DNA of 19,648 nucleotides from JAIBJN01 sp035461525. GTDB taxonomy: Bacteria; Actinomycetota; Thermoleophilia; Gaiellales; Gaiellaceae. The notes beneath the pieces are model-generated. The model saw nothing but the letters and a program-made list of their open reading frames with translations. It searched no databases and had not been told where the DNA came from. Where the stretch lies: positions 1-19,648 of the forward strand of contig DATHVD010000003.1 of the NCBI GenBank assembly GCA_035461525.1, given 5' to 3'. Made by a program: the position numbers and the translations under genes. Shown piece by piece: positions 14,232-19,648 of the stretch (positions are counted from its first letter, which is position 1; each line of letters begins with the position of its first letter).

Positions 14232-15275
14232 GTGTGCACGAGGGTGCTTGCGACCGGAGCCGCGGCGCTCCTTCTCGTAGTCGCCGCGGCGTGCGGCGGG
14301 AACGACGACGACAACGACGGCGCATCGGCGAGCGGGGACGGCGGCACGCTCGTCGTCTACTCGGGGCGGGAGGAGGAGCTCGTCGCTCCGCTCTTCGAGC
14401 TCTTCGAGGAGGAGACGGGGATCGCCGCCGAGGTCCGCTACGGCGACAGCGCCGAGCTGGCCGCGACCATCGCCGAGGAAGGGGGCAACTCCCCCGCGGA
14501 CGTCTTCTTCGCCCAGGACCCGGGTGCGCTCGGCGCCGTCGAGGGGGAGGGCCTCCTCGCGGAGCTCCCGGAGGGCGTCCTCGACCGCGTGCCGGAGCGC
14601 TACCGCGACCCGGACGGCCACTGGGTCGGCACGTCCGGCCGGGCCCGCGTCCTCGTCTACAACACCGACGCCGTCCCGGAGAGCGAGCTGCCGGCGTCCG
14701 TCTTCGACCTGGTCGACCCGGCGTGGGAGGGCCGGATCGGCATGGCCCCGACCAACGGGTCGTTCCAGGCGTTCGTCACGACCATGCGGCTGACCGCGGG
14801 CGACGAGCGGACGCGCGACTGGCTCGAGGGGATCCAGGCGAACGACCCCATGCTCTACGACGGGAACACCCCGATCGTCGAGGCCGCGGCCTCCGGAGAG
14901 GTCGACGTCGGGCTCGTCAACCACTACTACCTCTACGTCGTCCGCGGCGAGCAGCCGGACGCGCCGATCGAGAACCACTACTTCTCCGGCGACGACCCCG
15001 GAGCTCTCGTGAGCGTCGCCGGCGCCGCGATCCTCGACGGGGCCGAGCACCGCGACGCGGCCGAGCGCTTCCTCGAGTTCCTCCTCTCCGACTCCGGCCA
15101 GGAGTTCTACGCCGACGCCGCCGAGTCCGAGTTCCCCCTCGTCGAGGGCGTCGAGGGGGCGGAGGGCCTGCCCCCGCTCGAAAGCCTGGAGGGCCCGCTG
15201 ATCGAGCTCGACCGGCTCGGGCCCGAGCTCCAGCGGACGCTCGAGCTCCTGAACGAGGTCGGCTTCACGACGTGA
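14232..15275 (+). CDS. fbpA: Ferric iron ABC transporter substrate-binding lipoprotein (FbpA/FutA type)
   Basis: Extracellular binding protein that captures ferric iron. With the GTG start at 14232 it has 347 residues: a lipoprotein signal peptide VCTRVLATGAAALLLVVAAAC with the lipidated cysteine at 21, an acidic linker, then a two-lobe class II fold starting LVVYSGREEELVAPLFELFE. NHYYLYV contains Tyr232-Tyr233, the adjacent tyrosine pair that binds Fe3+ in FbpA. GTG 14232 is preferred over ATG 14196 because GGAGG lies 5 nt upstream (14222-14226) and the signal peptide then starts properly; ATG 14196 would lie within the promoter/operator region. A hairpin lies between it and the permease gene. 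Confidence 0.88.
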   Translation: MCTRVLATGAAALLLVVAAACGGNDDDNDGASASGDGGTLVVYSGREEELVAPLFELFEEETGIAAEVRYGDSAELAATIAEEGGNSPADVFFAQDPGALGAVEGEGLLAELPEGVLDRVPERYRDPDGHWVGTSGRARVLVYNTDAVPESELPASVFDLVDPAWEGRIGMAPTNGSFQAFVTTMRLTAGDERTRDWLEGIQANDPMLYDGNTPIVEAAASGEVDVGLVNHYYLYVVRGEQPDAPIENHYFSGDDPGALVSVAGAAILDGAEHRDAAERFLEFLLSDSGQEFYADAAESEFPLVEGVEGAEGLPPLESLEGPLIELDRLGPELQRTLELLNEVGFTT

Positions 15276-15303
15276 ACGTCGCTCGCCTTCGGCTCGCTCC
15301 CGA

Positions 15304-15334
15304 CGCTCACGGGCCAGAGGCCGGCCCGTGAGCG
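15304..15334 (+). promoter_or_regulatory. Hairpin that encloses the permease start codon
   Basis: CGCTCACGGGCC (15304-15315) and GGCCCGTGAGCG (15323-15334) form a perfect 12-bp stem with a 7-nt loop. The AGAGG ribosome site (15316-15320) is in the loop and the GTG start (15328-15330) is in the 3' arm. It could lower permease translation relative to the binding protein, or act as a partial terminator. Confidence 0.65.
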
Positions 15335-16950
15335 AGCGGGCGGCAGCGAGGGCGGCCGCCGCGGGCGGCCGCCGCCGCCCGCCGTTCCTACTCGGGGCGG
15401 CGGCGGTCGCGGCGGTCGCGCTCGTCTCGCTCCCGCTCGTCTATCTCGTCGTCCGCGCCGCTGGCGGCGGCGCGGACGCCTGGGGCGTCCTCGGCAGGCA
15501 CCGCACCCTCGAGCTCGTCGGCAACACCGTCGTCCTCGTCGGGGCGGTCACGGGCGTCGCTCTCCTCGTCGGCGTCCCGCTCGCCTGGCTGGTGGCGCGC
15601 ACCGACGTCCCCGGACGGCGCGTGTGGGCGGTCGCCGCCGCGCTCCCGCTCGTGATCCCGAGCTACGTCGCCGCGCTCGTCCTCCTCGCGGCGTTCGGGC
15701 CCCGGGGCCTCCTCCAGCAAGTGCTCGAGGAGCCGTTCGGCGTCGAGCGCGTGCCCGACATCTACGGCCTGGGAGGCGCCGTCGCCGCGCTCGCGATCGC
15801 GACCTACCCGTACGTGTACCTCCTCACCCTGGGGGCGTTCCGCGACCTCGACCCGGCGCTCGAGGAGGCCTCGCGGAGCCTCGGCCGCTCGCGGATGCAG
15901 ACCTTCAGGCGGGTGACGCTTCCCGTCCTTCGCCCCTCCATCGGCGCCGGCGCGCTCCTCGTCGCCCTCTACACCATCTCGGACTTCGGCGCCGTCTCCC
16001 TCATGAACTACAGCTCGCTGACGCGGGCGATCTTCCTTCAGTACCGCTCGCTCTTCGACCGGACGCCCGCGGCCGTCCTCTCGCTCGTCCTCGTGGCCCT
16101 CACGGCGATCGTGCTCGTGCTCGAGCTCTACTCGCGCGGGAAGGCGCGCTACCACCGCCCCTCTCCCGGCGCCGCGCGCGCCGCGCAGCGGGTCCCGCTC
16201 AGGCGGTGGCGCTGGCCCGCGGCCGGGTTCTGCGCGGCCGTCGTCGGCTTCGCCCTCCTCCTCCCGCTCGCCGTCATCGGCTACTGGCTCGAGCGGGCGT
16301 TCTCGCTCGGACGCCCGCTCGACGCCGCCTGGGGGGCCGCTGTCAACTCCGTGCTCGTCTCGGCGGTCGCGGCCGCCGTCACCGTCGCGGCGGCGCTCCC
16401 GGTCGCGCTTCTCGCCGTCCGCTACCCGGCGCGGTGGACGCGCGCGCTCGAGCGCCTCTCGTACTCGTCGAACGCCCTACCGGGGATCGTGATCGCGCTC
16501 GCGCTCGTCTTCTTCGGCGCCCGCTACGGCGGCTTCCTCTACCAGACGCTCGGGCTGCTCGTCTTCGCCTACGCCGTCCGCTTCTTCCCCCAGGCCGTCG
16601 CCGGGGCGCACTCGGCGCTCCTCCGCGTCGACCCGCACCTGGAGGAGGCGGCGCGCGGGCTCGGCCGCGGCCCCCGGCAGGCGTTCCTCTCCGTCACGGC
16701 CCCGCTCGTCGCGCCGGGGCTCCTCGCCGGCGCCGCGCTCGTGTTCCTCTCGACGATGAAGGAGCTGCCCGCGACCCTGCTCCTCGCACCGATCGGCTTC
16801 GACACCCTCGCCACGGAGGTGTGGAAGGCGACGACGGTCGCGTCGTACTCCCAGGCGGCGCTGCCGGCGCTGCTCCTGATCGTCTTCTCGGCGCCGTTCG
16901 TCTACCTGCTCACGCTTCGGCGTGGGCCCGAGGTGGACGCTCCCGGGTAA
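15328..16950 (+). CDS. fbpB: Ferric iron ABC transporter permease, two fused permease domains (FbpB type)
   Basis: Inner-membrane channel of the iron importer. The 540-residue protein contains two MetI-like permease halves, about residues 20-265 and 290-540, each with around six membrane segments. Each half has the cytoplasmic EAA loop that contacts the ATPase: LEEASRSLGRSRMQTFRRV and LEEAARGLGRGPRQAFLSV. This double layout is normal for FbpB-type transporters. GTG 15328 is the only plausible start before the first membrane segment (residues 20-44), and it lies inside a hairpin stem. It is 52 nt after fbpA and 9 nt before the DUF72 gene. Confidence 0.92.
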   Translation: MSERAAARAAAAGGRRRPPFLLGAAAVAAVALVSLPLVYLVVRAAGGGADAWGVLGRHRTLELVGNTVVLVGAVTGVALLVGVPLAWLVARTDVPGRRVWAVAAALPLVIPSYVAALVLLAAFGPRGLLQQVLEEPFGVERVPDIYGLGGAVAALAIATYPYVYLLTLGAFRDLDPALEEASRSLGRSRMQTFRRVTLPVLRPSIGAGALLVALYTISDFGAVSLMNYSSLTRAIFLQYRSLFDRTPAAVLSLVLVALTAIVLVLELYSRGKARYHRPSPGAARAAQRVPLRRWRWPAAGFCAAVVGFALLLPLAVIGYWLERAFSLGRPLDAAWGAAVNSVLVSAVAAAVTVAAALPVALLAVRYPARWTRALERLSYSSNALPGIVIALALVFFGARYGGFLYQTLGLLVFAYAVRFFPQAVAGAHSALLRVDPHLEEAARGLGRGPRQAFLSVTAPLVAPGLLAGAALVFLSTMKELPATLLLAPIGFDTLATEVWKATTVASYSQAALPALLLIVFSAPFVYLLTLRRGPEVDAPG

Positions 16951-16959
16951 GGAAGAGGC

Positions 16960-17706
16960 GTGCGTGACGTGCGAATCGGCTGCTCGGGGTGGGTCTACCC
17001 CCACTGGCGCGGCGTCGTCTACCCGGAGGGGCTGCCGCAGCGGCGCTGGCTCGAGAGCTACGCGAAGCGCTTCGACACGGTCGAGGTGAACGCGACCTTC
17101 TACCGGCTCCCCCGCCGGGACACGGTCGCCGCCTGGGCGGAGGGCACGCCGAACGGGTTCCTCTTCGCGGTCAAGGCGAGCCGCTATCTCACGCACGTCC
17201 GGCGCCTCACCGACCTCGGCCGCGGCGTCGAGCGCTTCTTCGCCTGCATCGAGCCGCTCGTCGACGCCGGCAAGCTCGGGCCCATCCTCTGGCAGCTCCC
17301 GGAGACGTTCCACCGGGACGACCAGCGCCTCGCCGGCGCGCTCGACCGGCTGCCGCCCGGCCGCCATGCCTGGGAGTTCCGCCACCCGAGCTGGTTCGCG
17401 CCCGGCGTCTACGCCCTGCTCGCCGAGCACGGGGCCGCCCTCGTCGTCGGCGACACGCCCGAGCGGCCGTTCGCGGAGCGTCGCCTGACCGCGGAGTGGA
17501 CGTACGTCCGCTTCCACCACGGCCGCCGGGGGAGGCGCGGCAACTACTCCGAGCGGGAGCTCTCCACCTGGGCCCGCCGCCTCGGCCAGTGGCGACGCCG
17601 AGCCGACGTCTACGCGTACTTCAACAACGACTGGGAGGGCTTTGCCGTCCGGAACGCGCTCTCGCTCGCCCGCAGGCTCGGTCAGCAGCCGCCGACGCGC
17701 TCGTAG
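16960..17706 (+). CDS. DUF72 (YecE-like) family protein
   Basis: A 248-residue TIM-barrel-like protein of unknown biochemical function. Hallmarks are IGCSGWVYPHWRGVVYPEGLP at the start, YAKRFDTVEVNATFYRLP, FLFAVKASRYLTHVRRL, LGPILWQLPETF, AWEFRHPSWF, YVRFHHG and the C-terminal VYAYFNNDWEGFAVRNAL, all typical of the family. GTG 16960 has GGAAGAGG just upstream. It is only 9 nt after the permease gene and is probably in its operon, but no link to iron is known to me. Its last 25 nt overlap the convergent gene's end. Confidence 0.93.
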   Translation: MRDVRIGCSGWVYPHWRGVVYPEGLPQRRWLESYAKRFDTVEVNATFYRLPRRDTVAAWAEGTPNGFLFAVKASRYLTHVRRLTDLGRGVERFFACIEPLVDAGKLGPILWQLPETFHRDDQRLAGALDRLPPGRHAWEFRHPSWFAPGVYALLAEHGAALVVGDTPERPFAERRLTAEWTYVRFHHGRRGRRGNYSERELSTWARRLGQWRRRADVYAYFNNDWEGFAVRNALSLARRLGQQPPTRS

Positions 17707-19223
17707 CCGCGCCAGCGGGCCGCCGTCTCCGCCCAGATCGCCTCGCCGGTGGAGCGGGCCAGCTGATTCAGGAGGCTGACGTGGTACGCGTGGTAGTGCG
17801 GCGTGGCCGGGTTCCCGTCGAGGGCGTAGAGCGACCAGCAGCCGGTGTCGAAGCGGGGCAGGAGCGTGCGCGACGCGGCGGCGAGGTCGGCGCCGAACGC
17901 CCGCGCCTGCTCGTCGCCGCTCAACTCGACGTACTCGGAGACCGATACGAGCGACTGGAGCTGCGCGTTGAGGACGGCCATGTCCGAGTAGCCGTACTCG
18001 CGCACCCACGTACCGCCCTCGACGGGCCGGGAGAGCTCGCCGGGGAGCGTCCGGAAGGCGCCGCGGGCGAGCGTCAGCGCCCGCGGGTCGTCGATGAGCA
18101 GGGAGGCACGGGCGAGTGCCTGGGCGGCCACGGCCTGCGCGAGCGCCGACGTCCAGCGGGAGGGTCCGCCGAAGGGAAAGTAGTACTCCCACGCGATTCC
18201 TCGCCCCTCCCGCACCGACCGGGCGGCGAGGGCGTCCGCGAGGGAGCGCGCCTCCTCGGTCTTCTCACGGCGGGCGAGGGCGTTCAGCCGGGCGGCGTTC
18301 GCCAGCGGGTGAAACTGGAAGCCGTGGCCCGGCATGTAGCGATAGACGGCGCCGTCCGCGCCGACGATGTCCGCGAAACGCTCCTTGGGAAGCGCCTTCC
18401 CCGACAGGTGCGCCGTGTTGGCCTCGAGCATCGAGAAGAGCGCGAGCGCCCGCGCCGGGTCGTAGAGGTCGGCATGCTCCCCGACCGTGCCGAGCACCGC
18501 TCCGATGGCCGCGCTGCGCCCGGGGGAGAGGAGCGTCAGCGCCGAGCGCGCGTCGTCGAGCGCGGCGCGGTACCGCTCGGCGGACTCGGTGCCCAGCCGC
18601 CCCGTTCGCAGGGCTCGGTCGAGGCCTTCCTCCGCGCGGACCGCCGCGGGAGCGGCGCGGTCGGCGATGCCTGCGCGGAGGGCGTCGAACGTGGCGGAAC
18701 CCGCGATCCCGTCCGCGAGCAGGCCGCTCGCGGCCTGGAAGGCGGCGACCGCGGAGGCGGTCGCGGGGCCGAACGCGCCGTCGGGCGCTGCGTCCGCGTA
18801 GCCGAGCGCCGCGAGCGTGGTCTGGAGGTCGCGGACGGCCGCGCCCCGGTCGCCGGAGCGGAGCGGCCGTGCCGGGCCGGCGGGCACGGGCGCCTCCGCC
18901 GCCGGGACGGCCGGCTCGGCCGCCGCGGGCGGCGGCGCCAGAGGAGGCTTGGCTGCTCGCTCCGCACCCCCGTCTCCGCCGGTCGCCACCCGGACGGCGA
19001 ATGCGACCGCCAGCAACGCGCCGAGGAGGACGAGCCCGGCGACGCCCGGGGAGCGGGCGATCGCCCCACGCAGCCGGGCGAGGTCGCCGGCGAGCGTGCG
19101 CGGGGGCGGGCGGCGCGCGCGGACGCGGGGACGAGGCGGCGGGGCCCGCGGCTCGGGTGCCGGCTCCCACCAGCCCACGTCCTCGTCGAAGTCGAGGAAC
19201 GGCTCGGTGACCACACGTGCCAC
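17682..19223 (-). CDS. Membrane protein with peptidoglycan-binding and D-glucuronyl C5-epimerase-like domains
   Basis: A 513-residue protein in several parts: a short cytoplasmic tail (1-58, Pro/Arg-rich), one membrane segment (about 60-80), an Ala/Pro linker, a PG_binding_1 domain (about 120-184; LRSGDRGAAVRDLQTTLAAL, DGAFGPATASAVAAFQ), and an alpha/alpha region (about 240-510) like the C-terminal domain of D-glucuronyl C5-epimerase, with YRYMPGHGFQFHPLANAARLNAL, WEYYFPFGG, WTSALAQAVAAQALARA, YSDMAVLNAQLQSLVS and YHAYHVSLLNQL. It probably anchors at the cell wall and acts on uronic-acid-containing glycans (inference). GTG 19223 is used; GTG at codon 4 is also possible. Residues 12-26 (FDEDVGWWEPAPEPR) are repeated in the upstream TorD-like protein. 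Confidence 0.8.
   Translation of the reverse strand: MARVVTEPFLDFDEDVGWWEPAPEPRAPPPRPRVRARRPPPRTLAGDLARLRGAIARSPGVAGLVLLGALLAVAFAVRVATGGDGGAERAAKPPLAPPPAAAEPAVPAAEAPVPAGPARPLRSGDRGAAVRDLQTTLAALGYADAAPDGAFGPATASAVAAFQAASGLLADGIAGSATFDALRAGIADRAAPAAVRAEEGLDRALRTGRLGTESAERYRAALDDARSALTLLSPGRSAAIGAVLGTVGEHADLYDPARALALFSMLEANTAHLSGKALPKERFADIVGADGAVYRYMPGHGFQFHPLANAARLNALARREKTEEARSLADALAARSVREGRGIAWEYYFPFGGPSRWTSALAQAVAAQALARASLLIDDPRALTLARGAFRTLPGELSRPVEGGTWVREYGYSDMAVLNAQLQSLVSVSEYVELSGDEQARAFGADLAAASRTLLPRFDTGCWSLYALDGNPATPHYHAYHVSLLNQLARSTGEAIWAETAARWRGYERVGGC
19145..19191. repeat. 47-bp exact direct repeat, copy 1
   Basis: Identical to 19602-19648. It lies in the N-terminal coding part of the epimerase-like gene and encodes FDEDVGWWEPAPEPR on the minus strand. 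The two copies start 457 bp apart and have the same reading frame. Confidence 0.97.
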
Positions 19224-19275
19224 GCGGCACGAAGATAGGCGCGGGTGCGGACGGAGCCTGCGCCGGAAAAGCGGC

Positions 19276-19648
19276 TCAGGCGGCGCCGCACTCGACCGCG
19301 TCGCCCTCGACGGCCGAGGGCCGGCGCCGCGGAAGCGGCGCCGGCACGATTCCGCGGGCGTGCAGCTCGTCCTGGACGAAGCGCCGGCCGAGGCGGGCGA
19401 CGCAGTCGTAGAAGGCGACGGAGGTCTCGGCGGCGAGAGACTTCGCGAAGACCGGGAGCCAGCGCCCCAGATGGTCGCGGAGGAACGCGTCCTCCGTCTC
19501 GCGGTAGCGGGCGGCGGCCTTCGGGTCCGGGGCGGCCGCGCGCGCGGCGGCGAGGAAGGCGAGGAACTCGAGCTCGCAGGCGGCGGGGTCGGGGCGCTCG
19601 CCCCGCGGCTCGGGTGCCGGCTCCCACCAGCCCACGTCCTCGTCGAAG
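19276..19648 (-). CDS. TorD-family molybdoenzyme chaperone (partial, runs off right edge)
   Basis: TorD/DmsD-type proteins bind molybdoenzyme precursors and help cofactor insertion. Only the last 123 residues are visible; the frame is open to the edge. Family-like stretches are PDPAACELEFLAFLAAAR (compare PDHLxxELEFLAxL), RETEDAFLRDHLGRWLPVFAKSLAAE and SVAFYDCVARLGRRFVQDEL, the helical C-terminal half of the fold. The visible part begins FDEDVGWWEPAPEPRG, encoded by the 47-bp repeat. It lies 52 nt upstream of the epimerase-like gene on the same strand. A client enzyme may lie beyond the edge; the formate dehydrogenase at the other end of the window is the only molybdoenzyme seen. Confidence 0.7.
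   Translation of the reverse strand, partial: FDEDVGWWEPAPEPRGERPDPAACELEFLAFLAAARAAAPDPKAAARYRETEDAFLRDHLGRWLPVFAKSLAAETSVAFYDCVARLGRRFVQDELHARGIVPAPLPRRRPSAVEGDAVECGAA
19602..19648. repeat. 47-bp exact direct repeat, copy 2 (reaches the window end)
   Basis: Identical to 19145-19191 and may continue beyond the window. It encodes the same peptide in the TorD-like gene. If the window ends where an assembled contig ends, the repeat may be what stopped the assembly. Confidence 0.97.

Noticed and set aside
16989..19238. 749-codon plus-strand open frame
   Set aside because: It runs out of frame over the DUF72 gene and antisense to the epimerase-like gene; its composition is a typical high-GC shadow and it has no recognisable domain.

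Overview
The window is about 19.6 kb of very GC-rich DNA with GC-rich third codon positions, frequent GTG starts, stop/start overlaps and several promoter boxes placed almost on top of start codons. The rpsF-ssb-rpsR-rplI block, Gram-positive-type GAAC-N4-GTTC SOS box, TTGTCCACA-like DnaA boxes and a membrane protein joining a peptidoglycan-binding and a glucuronyl-epimerase domain suggest an actinobacterium, possibly Thermoleophilia (Gaiellales/Solirubrobacterales type). That placement is an inference from gene content; there is no rRNA or tRNA in the window.

Left part (1-6137), molybdenum/formate module. On the minus strand are a fused NuoE-NuoF-like diaphorase subunit, a kynureninase that overlaps it by 4 nt and, after a 262-nt gap, the N-terminal third of a NuoG-like formate dehydrogenase alpha subunit that runs off the left edge. 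Divergent from these is a plus-strand set of three overlapping genes: fdhD (sulfur transfer to the Mo cofactor), a SAM methyltransferase and mobA (Mo-guanine dinucleotide synthesis). Together they would build and mature an NAD-linked formate dehydrogenase. Kynureninase hints that some formate comes from tryptophan breakdown.

Middle part (6138-13053), housekeeping genes. purA and a translationally coupled cupin gene run on the minus strand. A 337-nt region rich in DnaA-box-like motifs and carrying a LexA box separates purA from divergent dnaB. After a terminator-like hairpin comes a small ABM-fold protein, then the minus-strand ribosomal/SSB block rpsF-ssb-rpsR-rplI, whose leader can fold into a nested hairpin. 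Divergent from rpsF are a small membrane-anchored disordered protein and an SRPBCC protein.

Right part (13054-19648). A complete ferric-iron ABC importer (ATPase, lipoprotein binding protein with a dityrosine motif, double-domain permease) is followed by a DUF72 protein. Palindromic operator-like sites overlap the -10 region of the ATPase gene and lie just downstream of the -10 of the binding-protein gene; a strong hairpin holds the permease start codon. Convergent to this are the peptidoglycan-binding/C5-epimerase-like membrane protein and, at the right edge, the C-terminal part of a TorD-family molybdoenzyme chaperone. These two share an exact, in-frame 47-bp repeat that reaches the end of the window.
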